Assembly (NCBI RefSeq): GCF_003122365.1
Contig: NZ_CP029254.1
Location: 5,768,001-5,832,000 of the forward strand
Length of the DNA stretch: 64,000 nt
Direction of reading: 5' to 3'
DNA from: Streptomyces spongiicola
GTDB taxonomy: Bacteria > Actinomycetota > Actinomycetes > Streptomycetales > Streptomycetaceae
The notes beneath the pieces are model-generated. The model worked only from the letters and a program-made list of their open reading frames with translations, did not search any database and was not told where the DNA came from. Of the stretch, positions 50,801 through 59,322 are shown in pieces (positions within the stretch are counted from its first letter, which is position 1; each line of letters begins with the position of its first letter). Both the position numbers and the translations under genes were made by a program.

Positions 50801-52655
50801 CCGTGACAGGTTGGGCTCGGGAACGCACCAGTTCGCCGAACTGATCAGGGCTTTCGGCACCGGGCAGCAGCCGGGCCGGGAGCAGGCGTACCGGATCTTC
50901 CAGGAGCTCACGCGGCGGTGCTCCGAAGAGCCGCACTACTGGCTGCACTTGGCTCGCTACCATCTGGACTTCAAGAAGCACGAGGACGGTCAGGCGGAGA
51001 AGTTCATCAACCGGGCGATCGAGCTCTCCAACGAACAGGACCACGTGCAGTTCCACGCCCTGGGGATGCTGCACCGAGACTGGGTGTACGCGGGACTGCG
51101 CCAATTCAGTACCGGCACCGGCCGCGAGGCCGCCGTCATCGAGCACGTACGCGTCCGGTACGACGCGGCACTCAGCGTGTTCGGCAGGGCTCGCAAGCTC
51201 AAGCCGGAGGACGAGCACAACTACGTCTCGGCGATCCAGATGATCGTCAGGGTACTCAACAAGCTGGTCGTGGTCTCCACGCACAAGAGCCTCGTCCACC
51301 TCTTGACCGCGGGCGGTGACGCCGGGAGCTGGGCGGACGAGCAGCTGGGGGTCGCGCTCTCGCTGCTGGACGAGTGCGAGTCGGTACGTCCCGACAGCGC
51401 AGACAGCCCGTACCTCCAGCGCTGCCGCGAGGACATCGAGATTGCGCATGGCGAGATCGAGACCATGGTCCGGGCCTGGCGGGACGTGATCGTGAACTCC
51501 CGCAGTCGCTCGGGGTTGGCGCTGGTCCTGGCCCGCAGGTTTCTCCAGGAGCAGGGCGGCGACTGGAAGGACACGCCCACCGAGGTCTTCCAGACCGTCG
51601 TGGAGTTCTTCGACGCGGCGTTCGAAGACCGAGGAGATCTCGCCGACCATGACGTGGAGCTGTGGTTCCGCTGCTACCGCAGACTTCCGGAGTACGACGA
51701 CCTCGCCGCACTCGAGCGTCTCTCCATCATCGCCGGATCGCGTACGAGCCCGGTGTGCAGTTACTACCTGTACGTCGTGCACTTCCTGCGCTGGCTCAAT
51801 CAGGAGGAGTACTCGCAGGACGAGGCGCAGCGCCGCTGCGGCGAGGCCGCGCAGCTCAACCCCGGCCGCAGCAGGCGGTGGAACTACGAGTGGGTGGCGA
51901 AGGGCGTGTCCGGCGGTCATGCGGCTGCCCGTCTGGCGAATTTCAGGGAACTCGGGGACTACCGGCCCGCGAGCCGGGACTGGCAACTCTCAGAGCAGGT
52001 GTGCCAGCGGGTCCGCGGCGTGGTCCGGCAGATCGAAGGACAGCGGTCGGGGCAGGTCGCAGTGGAGGACGGAGGCATGAAGGCGTTCTTCGTACCCCGC
52101 GAGGACTTCACGAACTTCGCGCATCACGGGAAGGTGGTCGAGTTCGACCTCGGGTTCGCCCATGACGGGCTGAGGGCCTGGCGCGTGGAACTGGCCCAGG
52201 AGCAGAAGTTGTTCCGCAACGGCGGTGTGCGGCTTCCGGAGGTGGCCGTCCCGCCGGTGCCGCTGCCCTCCCAGGTTGGTTCTGCGCGAGCTGCCGGGCA
52301 GGTGGGTTCCACAGGACGAGTGCCCAGGCCCTCTCAGACGTCGTCACCGGTGCCCCGTCCGAGGCCCTTGGTGCCGACGCCGGAGGTCCACCGGGAGGCC
52401 CGTCGGCTTGCGGAGGCCGACGGTCCCGAGGCGGCGGGCCGGTTCGTCATCGACCACTTGCTGACCACCGCGACCGGCGGACTCGATGTCACCTCCTTCC
52501 AGGTGGGCAAGGCCCTTACGGACACCCTTGGGAAGGAGCCCTATCGGCAACTGCGCGGCGGTTCCTCGCTCGGTGCCCTCGTGGAACGGCTCGGCTTCGC
52601 CGTGCGGCCCACGCTGAACGGACAGTTCGTGGTGGAGCCCGCTACGACGGGCTGA
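47805..52655 (+). CDS. SAMD9-like giant STAND ATPase
   Basis: 1616 aa from ATG 47805; an in-frame start at 47742 is possible. Order: kinase-fold domain with GYNHGDLHTRNILLDG (about 230-245), resembling aminoglycoside/choline-kinase folds and probably the TCAD9-type domain; an alpha/beta segment; a STAND P-loop NTPase with ELFHAPGAGGTTLARRIAWD (about 692-711) and SLVLVAESADVGQ (Walker B region); winged-helix/ARM region; long TPR-like array (about 1030-1420); S1/cold-shock-like GGMKAFFVPREDFTNFAHHG (about 1422); and a C-terminal small domain (HREARRLAEADGPEAAGRFV to end). The P-loop consensus and order match bacterial relatives of animal SAMD9, which restrict viruses. Intact. Confidence 0.75.
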   Translation: MTRLFEQDGTGTVDEEEVKRRERVAQIVERELGTPVKITYLDDFADGFTAARVTRCDLMTEGRARLEGQYILKVSDDPNDRQSEAHRLFTERLVPFADRRVPPLELSGHDEQLRVDIYKVAGETRGVRPARVATTAVSIDALSEVSRELLEAQFGNYAGGRPMTVRQTLESWMGAGFFAGQKGEALHEARRLAEIAGPTFAFSTQMLPDPVSVLEQDNELSDETEFVMLGYNHGDLHTRNILLDGASAEDVAYWLIDIAWDGDAPLLYDHAYLETATLLVGQQLLRQQLPLEILQDCDLRDPRRAGPLAWEGNVRLVESIRRGKDEAIEAFQPARKESLRHQYLVARLGAALNYAAKRRSPAEQRVTAYRLAGWATHRLLTEYHPELLARVLADAHQPQTSAPGSAVATVGAKAAAEEMAEQVKPFIADTQNGFDRFLVVENGVTHEDLARLPDHRWSVIIDLNPDSETTGLAHGFDSETAEHQIVVSGRHGAPAPGRNTVSWLMAGGRERLGEQAPPDFRSWRFIYQDLVREVLERHSRNSVNRVAAVMCLTAGDEPDRRAERVLEFIDDLYEPPVQVLRASPGDGRFEALLSVFADTGALTRPERLATLPGAKGPIRFSRPWLAELEADLVVLHSQILDEELHDQAVDAFWRGRPANWLDLDAGQDVPRTLQPSLQAAIADVLGRQSSASFELFHAPGAGGTTLARRIAWDLHREHPVLLLRHYSPDTVERVDSVYRRTERSLVLVAESADVGQSEREDLYRKLHERNTPVVVLWVTRSNDPAPDERGRHSSNVMYRLAEPMTREEARGFRNSFGPRARTPRAKAAVETLVPYDVPDQQVTPFYFGLCAFETEFSGTARYVESHVNQFTEEQRRVAAYLALVSRYGQIGLPYSLVRRWITGEWGGHAASIAEYTADLESVLGADLRHLVVEDNRQLRILHPSIADTLLEVLLEARTGDARWPSRLANTAIEFIGQLVGHLGSANVGTRAILDNLFIRRDRLGSGTHQFAELIRAFGTGQQPGREQAYRIFQELTRRCSEEPHYWLHLARYHLDFKKHEDGQAEKFINRAIELSNEQDHVQFHALGMLHRDWVYAGLRQFSTGTGREAAVIEHVRVRYDAALSVFGRARKLKPEDEHNYVSAIQMIVRVLNKLVVVSTHKSLVHLLTAGGDAGSWADEQLGVALSLLDECESVRPDSADSPYLQRCREDIEIAHGEIETMVRAWRDVIVNSRSRSGLALVLARRFLQEQGGDWKDTPTEVFQTVVEFFDAAFEDRGDLADHDVELWFRCYRRLPEYDDLAALERLSIIAGSRTSPVCSYYLYVVHFLRWLNQEEYSQDEAQRRCGEAAQLNPGRSRRWNYEWVAKGVSGGHAAARLANFRELGDYRPASRDWQLSEQVCQRVRGVVRQIEGQRSGQVAVEDGGMKAFFVPREDFTNFAHHGKVVEFDLGFAHDGLRAWRVELAQEQKLFRNGGVRLPEVAVPPVPLPSQVGSARAAGQVGSTGRVPRPSQTSSPVPRPRPLVPTPEVHREARRLAEADGPEAAGRFVIDHLLTTATGGLDVTSFQVGKALTDTLGKEPYRQLRGGSSLGALVERLGFAVRPTLNGQFVVEPATTG

Positions 52656-52797
52656 CGGGTATCTCCGGCGGGCGGTCCCGTGGGTCGCGCGACGGCGGGC
52701 GGGGGCGCCGTGCCGGAAGGTACTCCCGTACCCGGGCGTGGAACGCACGATGGGCCCGGCCGGGAAGGAGGGCCGGAGGTCCTCCGCCTCCGCCCGT

Positions 52798-54210
52798 TCA
52801 GTACCGGGTGAGCAGGTCGTCGAGGACGCGCAGGCCGAAGGCGACCGAGGATTCGGGCACCCGTTCGTCGACGCCGTGGAAGAGTGCGGCGAAGTCGAGG
52901 TCCGGGGGGAGTTGCCGGGGGACGAATCCGTAGCCGGTGATGCCCGCCGAGGCGAACGACATGTTGTCGGTGCCGGCCGAGAGGCAGTAGGGGACGGTTC
53001 TCGCACGGGGGTCGTGGCCGAGCAGGGCCTCTGCCATGGCGGAGACGAGCGGTGCCTCGAACGGTGAGGAGACGGCGGCGTCGCGCTCGATGGTCTCCCA
53101 GCGCACCTTCGGGCCGGCGAGCTCGGTGAGTGATCGGAGGAACTGGTCCTCCAGCCCGGGCAGGAACCGGCCGTCGATCTCGGCCGTGGCGCTTCCCGGT
53201 ACCACGTTGGTCTTGTATCCGGCGGTCAGCCGTGTGGGGTTGGCGGTGTGGTGGAAGGACGCGCCGATGAAGCCGGCGAGCGGGCCGAGGCAGTCGAGCA
53301 CCTGGGAGGGGTCCGGGCGGTCCGGGTCGAAGGGCACCCCGAAGGCGTCGGCGGCCTCGGCCAGGAAGTGCCGCGTGGTGGGGGTGAGGACCAGCGGCCA
53401 GCGGTGTGCCGCGATCCTGGCGACCGCCCCCGCGAGTTCGGCCACGGCGCTGTCGGTGTGCAGCATCGAGCCGTGGCCCGGTCTGCCCTCGGTGGTGAGC
53501 CGCAGCCAGTGCAGGCCCTTCTGCGCGGTCTCGATGAGGTACAGGCGGTGTTCGGCGCCCGTGTCGACGGAGAACCCGCCGACCTCGCTGATGGCTTCGG
53601 CGCAGCCGTCGAAGAGGTCGCGGTGGTGTTCGACCAGGTAGCGCGAGCCCAGGGTGCTGCCCGCCTCCTCGTCGGCCATCCACGCGAACACCAGGTCCCG
53701 GCGGGGGCGCCGGCCCGTGGCGGCCCAGGAGCGGGCGAGGGCCAGCATCATGGCGTCCATGTCCTTCATGTCGACGGCGCCGCGTCCCCAGACCGCCCCG
53801 TCGCGGTGTTCCCCGGCGAAGGGCGGCAGGGTCCACTCCGAGGCGTCGGCGGGGACGACGTCGAGGTGGCCGTGGACCAGGAGGGCGGGCAGGTCCGGGT
53901 CCCGGCCGGGAAGGCGTACGACCACGTTCCCCCGCAGCCGCTCGGATTCCAGGTACACCGGTTCGAGGCCGGCGTCGCACAGCTTCTCGGCGACGTACTC
54001 GGCCGCGCGGCGTTCTCCCGGGCCGCTCCCGTCGCCGGGGTTGGAGGTGTCGATCCGCAGCAGGTCGGTGAGGAGCGCGAGGGCGTCCCGGGTGAGGGCG
54101 TCCTGGGTGAGGGCGTCCTGGGTGAGGGCGTCCCGGGTGAGGGCGTCCCGGGCTGGGGTGTCCTGGGCTGGGGTGTCCCGGGTGAGGGCGTCCCGGGTGG
54201 GAGGGGTCAC
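52798..54210 (-). CDS. M20-family dipeptidase/carboxypeptidase
   Basis: 470 aa from GTG 54210, overlapping the regulator stop (GTGA). Zinc metallopeptidase: LVHGHLDVVPADASEW (first metal His), WGRGAVDMKDMDAMML (bridging Asp), DEEAGSTLG (catalytic Glu), ISEVGGFSVD and LFHGVDERVPESS (last metal His). The dimerisation lid lies between. The first 45 residues are encoded by a 15-bp minisatellite (units DALTR/DALTQ). Probably cleaves peptides imported by the downstream-encoded transporter. Confidence 0.85.
   Translation of the reverse strand: MTPPTRDALTRDTPAQDTPARDALTRDALTQDALTQDALTRDALALLTDLLRIDTSNPGDGSGPGERRAAEYVAEKLCDAGLEPVYLESERLRGNVVVRLPGRDPDLPALLVHGHLDVVPADASEWTLPPFAGEHRDGAVWGRGAVDMKDMDAMMLALARSWAATGRRPRRDLVFAWMADEEAGSTLGSRYLVEHHRDLFDGCAEAISEVGGFSVDTGAEHRLYLIETAQKGLHWLRLTTEGRPGHGSMLHTDSAVAELAGAVARIAAHRWPLVLTPTTRHFLAEAADAFGVPFDPDRPDPSQVLDCLGPLAGFIGASFHHTANPTRLTAGYKTNVVPGSATAEIDGRFLPGLEDQFLRSLTELAGPKVRWETIERDAAVSSPFEAPLVSAMAEALLGHDPRARTVPYCLSAGTDNMSFASAGITGYGFVPRQLPPDLDFAALFHGVDERVPESSVAFGLRVLDDLLTRY
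54079..54200. repeat. 15-bp minisatellite in M20 peptidase gene
   Basis: About eight tandem units of GAGGGCGTCCYGGGT (plus strand), one pair diverged (GGCTGGGGTGTCC). In frame, so unit number changes only lengthen the N-terminal pentapeptide repeat of the peptidase. Confidence 0.8.
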
Positions 54211-55178
54211 GTCTTCACCACGAATCCGCGCTTGTGGGCCCGGGTGACGAGGGTGGCCTCGCTGCGCACCAGGCCGGGGAGCCGTCCCAGTACGTTCACC
54301 TGGAAGTCGAAGAGGTCCTCCATCCCGGGGAGCACGACATGGATGTTCACCGCCTGGCCGCTCACCAGCACGCCGCAGTAGCGGACGGCTGGATGGTCCG
54401 CCAGGGCCGCGGTGACGGGCTCTATCGCGGAGGGTGCTGATTCCATCCACAGTTCGGCCTCGACCGCGTATCCGAGGAGTTCGGGTTCGATCTCCGCGCG
54501 CAGGGCCACCGCTCCACCGGCCAGCAGCCGCTCCGTCCAGCGGCGCGCGGTCGCCGGGACCACCCCGAGGTGCTCGGCCAGTTCGACCCAGCCGTAGCGC
54601 GCGTTCTCGACGAGCAGTCCGATCAGGGCCTGATCGGTCGGCTGGAGGTCGATCGGCGGGCGCCGCTGCCCGGGGGCGGTGGTGGTGGACGCCACCCGGG
54701 CGGCCTCCTCGGGGGTGAGGTGGTCCGCGTGCCATGCGGTGGTGGGCTTGACGTGGCGCAGCACCGGGTAGCTGCGGGTGCTGCGGATTCCGGCGATGCA
54801 CGGAAGTTCCTCGGCGACGACCCGGTGCAGCGCCGCGCGCCCGTCGGCGACCAGCTCGCAGGAGATGTCCGCGTCTCCGGTGACGGCGGCCACCCAGCGG
54901 GTGTCACCGCGCAGCGACAGCGCTTCCGCGACCTGGTCGACGCTGCCGGGCTGGACCCGGACCCGGATGTTGACCGCCTGGCCGAGCCCGGTCCGGAGTT
55001 CGTCGACGAAGGCGGTGAGACGGAGTGCCTCCGCGTCGATGAGCCGCTGGACGCGGCGCGAGACCGTGCGTTCCACCTCGCCCAGGGCGCCGGCGAGGGC
55101 CCCGTAGGGGATGCGGGGGTTGATCTGGAGCGCGGCGACGATCCGCCGATCAAGGTCATCGAGGCTGTCTGAATCCAT
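54207..55178 (-). CDS. Lrp/AsnC-family regulator, tandem-domain
   Basis: 323 aa from ATG 55178. Two HTH/RAM halves: SLDDLDRRIVAALQINPRIPYGALAGALGEVERTVSRRVQRL at the N-terminus, then QPTDQALIGLLVENARYGWVELAEHLGVVPATARRWTERLL from about residue 170, each followed by a ligand-sensing RAM domain. Divergent from the S9 peptidase/ABC operon and overlapping the M20 peptidase, so probably an amino-acid- or peptide-responsive controller of both. Confidence 0.8.
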   Translation of the reverse strand: MDSDSLDDLDRRIVAALQINPRIPYGALAGALGEVERTVSRRVQRLIDAEALRLTAFVDELRTGLGQAVNIRVRVQPGSVDQVAEALSLRGDTRWVAAVTGDADISCELVADGRAALHRVVAEELPCIAGIRSTRSYPVLRHVKPTTAWHADHLTPEEAARVASTTTAPGQRRPPIDLQPTDQALIGLLVENARYGWVELAEHLGVVPATARRWTERLLAGGAVALRAEIEPELLGYAVEAELWMESAPSAIEPVTAALADHPAVRYCGVLVSGQAVNIHVVLPGMEDLFDFQVNVLGRLPGLVRSEATLVTRAHKRGFVVKT

Positions 55179-55295
55179 CACGGCAAGAACGATAGATGCC
55201 CGATATGACAATTCTCAAGAGACCTCTTGTCTGAAAATGGATGCCCTGGCAGGCTGTGCGCCACCCCCCGACGAGCCGGACGAAGGAGTTCCCGG

Positions 55296-57380
55296 ATGAT
55301 GTCCAGCGCGCCGAACCGTTTCCTCGGCCCCGAGCTCCTGCACGGCCAGGTGGCCGTCGGCCGGCTCGCGGTGCATGCCGCGGCGGGTCGCGGGGGCGGC
55401 GGACTGGTGGTGTTCACCCGCCGGGCGGTCGTCGGCGGGCGGGACCGCACGGGGCTGTGGGCGGTGCCCCACACCGGCGGCGGGGAGCGGCCGCTCACCG
55501 ACGGCGCCTGGAACGACACCCTTCCCCGGTTCTCGCCAGACGGCACCCGGCTGGCGTTCCTCCGCGACGGGCAGCCCTTCGTGATGGATCCGGCCGGAGG
55601 CGAGGCCGGCCGGCTGGCGGCCTTCCCGCACGGCGCCCGCGACCTCGACTGGGGGCCGGGCGGCGACTGGCTGGCCGTTGTCGCCGAGGACGAGCACGCA
55701 CCGGAGGAGCACTGGGGTGACGGGACCGGCGGGACCGGCGGGACTGACGGAGACGGTGGGACCGGTGGGACCGGTGGGACCGGTGGGACCGGTGGGACCG
55801 GCGGGACCGGCGGGACTGACGGAGACGGTGGGACCGGTGGGACCGGCGGAGACGGCGGGCAGCCCACCTGCCGGGTGCTGGACCGGGCCGGCTGGCGGCT
55901 GGACGGCGAGGGGCTGGTGCTGCGCCGGCGGCATGTGCACCGGGTGTCCCTGGACGGCACCGTGCGGCGGCTCACCTCGGGCCCGGTCTCCCACGAGCGG
56001 CCGCGCGTCGGCCCCGACGGGACGGTGTACGTGCTCGCGGCCACCGGGCCGGACTCGGATCTCGCCCCCCGTCCTCAGGTCCACGCGCTGACCGCGCACG
56101 GCATCCGTCAGGTCACCGCGCTCCCGGGCGGCGTCGTCCGCCACCACGTCCGGGCGGACGGCACGCTGACCGTCATCGGCAGGGACGCGGCCGAACCGAG
56201 GGACGCCGACCCCCCGCAGGCGTTCCACGTCGACCCCGTCTCCGGCGCGTCCGAGCGGCTGCTGCCGCAGTGCGCGAACCGGTGGGTCGGCGCCCTGGGA
56301 GGCGAGAGCGATCTCCACGACTGGTGGACCGAACCGGACGACTGCGCCGAGGTGACCGCCGTCGCGCACGACGGCGCGGTGCGGCCCTACGATCTGCTCG
56401 CCGGCCGCCCCCTCACACCCCCCGGTGCCACGGTGGCGTCCCTGGCCCGCCACGGTGGGCTCACCGTCGCCGTCCTCGTGCCGCCCGGAGCCGTCACCGG
56501 CCCCGAGGTCTACGCCCTGAGGAGCGACTGCCCTCCTCGCCGCCTCACCACCACCGGCTCCCGGTGGCTCCGGGGACTGGCGCTTCCCACGGTGGAGCGG
56601 ACCGAGGCACCGGGCCCCGCCGGGCCGATCACCGTGTACCTGCTGCACCCGCCCGGAGCCGCTCCGTCCACCCCGCTGCCGACCGTGGTCTCGCTGCACG
56701 GCGGGCCGACCGGGCAGTGGGGCCCGCTCCCGAACATCGAGGCCCTGCTGCTGGCCTCCGCCGGCTACCGCGTGGCGCTGCCCAACCCGCGCGGTTCCAC
56801 CGACCGGGGCAGCGCCTGGGTCGACGGGCTGCACGGGGGCTGGGGGCGGGCCGACGCCGACGACGTGCACGCGGTGGTCGACCACCTGGAAGCCACCGGG
56901 CGGTCCGACGCCGGACGACTCGGTGTCTGCGGTCTCTCCTACGGGGGATTCCTCACCCAGTGGCTGGTCGCCACCAGCGACCGGTTCGCCGCCGCCGTGG
57001 CCGAGAACGGGGTGAGCAACCAGCTCTCCGCCTGGGCGAACTGCGACATCGGCCCCGCGTACGCAGCGGAGTCCGGCATGGGAGACCCCCTCACCGACAA
57101 GGGCGCGGCCCGGCTCTGGGAGGCGTCCCCCCTGCGCCTGGCCCGAGCGATCCGCACCCCGCTGCTCATGCTCCAGGCCGAGGACGACCTGCGCTGCCCG
57201 GCATCGGACAACGAGCAGCTGTTCCTGGCCCTGCGGAGCCTGCGGCGCACCGTCCGCTATGTGCTGTATCCGGAGTCCGGTCATCTCTACCAGGGCGGCG
57301 GCCGGTTCGACCGCCGCCTCGACCGGCACCGCCGGGTCCTCGACTGGTTCCGCACCCATCTTCCCCTGGACAGCAAGTGA
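55296..57380 (+). CDS. S9 (prolyl-oligopeptidase-family) serine peptidase
   Basis: 694 aa from ATG 55296 (GAAGGAG upstream). N-terminal beta-propeller-like domain (LPRFSPDGTRLAFLRDG, VHRVSLDGTVRRLTSGPVS), C-terminal alpha/beta hydrolase with nucleophile GVCGLSYGGFLTQW, Asp in LQAEDDLRCP and His in PESGHLYQGG. Residues about 142-190 are a Gly-Thr/Gly-Asp tract encoded by a 9-bp repeat. No signal peptide, so cytoplasmic. The substrate-binding-protein gene starts at or just after its stop. Confidence 0.85.
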   Translation: MMSSAPNRFLGPELLHGQVAVGRLAVHAAAGRGGGGLVVFTRRAVVGGRDRTGLWAVPHTGGGERPLTDGAWNDTLPRFSPDGTRLAFLRDGQPFVMDPAGGEAGRLAAFPHGARDLDWGPGGDWLAVVAEDEHAPEEHWGDGTGGTGGTDGDGGTGGTGGTGGTGGTGGTGGTDGDGGTGGTGGDGGQPTCRVLDRAGWRLDGEGLVLRRRHVHRVSLDGTVRRLTSGPVSHERPRVGPDGTVYVLAATGPDSDLAPRPQVHALTAHGIRQVTALPGGVVRHHVRADGTLTVIGRDAAEPRDADPPQAFHVDPVSGASERLLPQCANRWVGALGGESDLHDWWTEPDDCAEVTAVAHDGAVRPYDLLAGRPLTPPGATVASLARHGGLTVAVLVPPGAVTGPEVYALRSDCPPRRLTTTGSRWLRGLALPTVERTEAPGPAGPITVYLLHPPGAAPSTPLPTVVSLHGGPTGQWGPLPNIEALLLASAGYRVALPNPRGSTDRGSAWVDGLHGGWGRADADDVHAVVDHLEATGRSDAGRLGVCGLSYGGFLTQWLVATSDRFAAAVAENGVSNQLSAWANCDIGPAYAAESGMGDPLTDKGAARLWEASPLRLARAIRTPLLMLQAEDDLRCPASDNEQLFLALRSLRRTVRYVLYPESGHLYQGGGRFDRRLDRHRRVLDWFRTHLPLDSK
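55720..55860. repeat. 9-bp minisatellite (GGGACCGGY) in S9 peptidase gene
   Basis: Tandem GGGACCGGT/GGGACCGGC units interrupted twice by GGACTGACGGAGACGG. In frame; encodes the GTG-rich linker between two blades of the propeller. Prone to length variation. Confidence 0.8.
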
Positions 57381-57397
57381 GAGAGGCCCGCACCGCC

Positions 57398-59308
57398 ATG
57401 AACCGGTGGAACAAGAACCGCGCACGACGGGTCGTACCGCTCGTCCTGGGGCTCGTCCTCACCACGACGGCCGCCGCGCCCGCAGCCGCTACCAGCCCCT
57501 CCCCGCCGACGGCCGAGGCCGCGGCTCCGACCCCCGCCCCGACCCCCGCCCCGGCCGCCGGCGACTACCGGATCGGGCACTCCCAGCCGATCGACAGCGT
57601 CAACCCCTTCGGGCAGCAGAACGCGATCTCGAACTCGGTGAGCCAGCTCGGCTACGACCTGCTCCTCAACTACCGCACCGAGGACGGCCGGCCGGACCTG
57701 GACAGGTCGCTGGCCAGCGCGTACGAGACCTCACCCGACGGCCGCACCTGGACGTTCACGCTCCGCCCCGGCATCACCTGGTCGGACGGGAAGCCGTTCA
57801 CGAGCGCGGACGTGAAGTGGACGTACGAGGCCGCGCTCACCAACGAGACCAACGTCCTCGGCGGCTACGTCACCAACATCGAGACGGTCAGCGCGCCGGA
57901 CGCCCACACCGTCGTCATGCGCCTCGAGAAGGCGGACGCACGGCTCGAATCCGTCTTCATACCGATCCTGCCCCGGCACGTCTTCGCCTCCCGGCCGGTG
58001 GAATCGCTCGACAAGGCGCCCATACCGGTGCCCGCGGTGACCACCGCGCCCTTCCGCCTCGTCTCCTACAAGAAGGGCGGCACCACCGTCCTGGAGGCGA
58101 ACCCGCGCTTCCGCGGAGAACGGCCGCCGATGAAGCGCGTCCTGTTCGTCCACTACCAGGCCGGTGAAGCGGCCCTCCGCGACATCAAACTGGGCAGCCT
58201 GGACATGGTCGCCGACGGAGAGGCCTCCTGGGTGTCCAAACTCGGGACCGAGCCCGACATCACCGTCTGGAGCGCTCCCGCCCCCGGCTTCTCCGAGATC
58301 GCCTTCAACTCCTGCCCTCCCGGCGGCGCGGGGGCCTGCACCGGGCCCGCCGACAACGTCAGGACCAAGGTCGTCCAGGACCCCGCCATCCGCCGCGCCC
58401 TGGCCTGGGGCATCGACCGCGACAACCTCTCGCGCACCCTCCACGCCGGGCAGAACAAGCCGGCAGACGGTCTCGTCTCCCCCTACTACACGGCGTACTA
58501 CCACAGCTTCGCCGAGGACCCCGAGATCGGCTACGCCTACGACCCCGCCAAGGCCCGCGCCATCCTGAAGGACGGCGGCTGGACGTGCGGCACCAAGGGA
58601 CCCTGCGCCAAGGACGGAGTCAGGGCCGAGTTCGAGATGATGGTCCGCTCGACCTCCACCCAGGACCAGAACGCCGTCCGCCGCATCAGGGCCTGGGCCG
58701 CCGAGATCGGCATCACCATCCACATGAGCGTCGTCACCGAGGACGCGCTCAACAACACCATCTACAACCCGGGCGCCCGCACCGACACCTACGCCCCCAG
58801 CTTCGACGCCTTCTACTGGGCCTGGAGCGGCGACGTCGCCACCCCCGACCTCAACCTGGAGGTGCTGCGCACCGGCAACTCCTGGTCCGACACCTACTAC
58901 TCCAACCCCGCCTACGACCGCGCCTCGCTCACCGCCCTGCACACCGTGGACCTCCCCCGCCGCACCGCGGCCATGCGGGAGGCCCAGCGGATCGCCCTCA
59001 CCGACCTGCCGTACATCCCCACCGTGTACGCCGCCGCCGTCGTCCTCACCCGCGACGACACCTGGCACGGCTACCAGCCCTCACCCGCTACCGGCGCCGG
59101 ATCCCCCTTCGGCACCAACTGGGGCCAGCTCACCGGGCTCCGCCCGGGACCGGAGCCCGGAACCACCGCGGCCACCGCCTCCCGGGGCGGCCTCCTCAGC
59201 ACACCCGCGTGGCTGGCGGTCGCCCTCCTCACCGCCGGCGCGGGCTACGGCATCGGACGCCGGAGCGGCGCCCGCCCCGCCGCGGTCCGCGACTGGACCG
59301 ACGAGTAG
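57398..59308 (+). CDS. Family-5 peptide-binding lipoprotein-like protein with C-terminal anchor
   Basis: 636 aa from ATG 57398; GTG 57377, overlapping the peptidase stop, is possible. Signal-like N-terminus (RRVVPLVLGLVLTTTAAAPA) without a lipobox Cys; SBP_bac_5 fold with WTFTLRPGITWSDGKPFTSADV and LEANPRFRGERPPMKRV, RRALAWGIDRDNLS. Instead of a lipid anchor it has a C-terminal membrane helix (TPAWLAVALLTAGAGYGIGR) and basic tail. Opp/Dpp-type binding protein of the following transporter. Confidence 0.85.
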   Translation: MNRWNKNRARRVVPLVLGLVLTTTAAAPAAATSPSPPTAEAAAPTPAPTPAPAAGDYRIGHSQPIDSVNPFGQQNAISNSVSQLGYDLLLNYRTEDGRPDLDRSLASAYETSPDGRTWTFTLRPGITWSDGKPFTSADVKWTYEAALTNETNVLGGYVTNIETVSAPDAHTVVMRLEKADARLESVFIPILPRHVFASRPVESLDKAPIPVPAVTTAPFRLVSYKKGGTTVLEANPRFRGERPPMKRVLFVHYQAGEAALRDIKLGSLDMVADGEASWVSKLGTEPDITVWSAPAPGFSEIAFNSCPPGGAGACTGPADNVRTKVVQDPAIRRALAWGIDRDNLSRTLHAGQNKPADGLVSPYYTAYYHSFAEDPEIGYAYDPAKARAILKDGGWTCGTKGPCAKDGVRAEFEMMVRSTSTQDQNAVRRIRAWAAEIGITIHMSVVTEDALNNTIYNPGARTDTYAPSFDAFYWAWSGDVATPDLNLEVLRTGNSWSDTYYSNPAYDRASLTALHTVDLPRRTAAMREAQRIALTDLPYIPTVYAAAVVLTRDDTWHGYQPSPATGAGSPFGTNWGQLTGLRPGPEPGTTAATASRGGLLSTPAWLAVALLTAGAGYGIGRRSGARPAAVRDWTDE

Positions 59309-59322
59309 GACGACGACCCGAC

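Noticed and set aside
49944..51986. Minus-strand ORF of 680 codons
   Set aside because: Antisense to the SAMD9-like gene, which has consistent motifs in frame.
55215..57425. Minus-strand ORF of 736 codons
   Set aside because: Antisense to the S9 peptidase, whose catalytic triad is intact on the plus strand.
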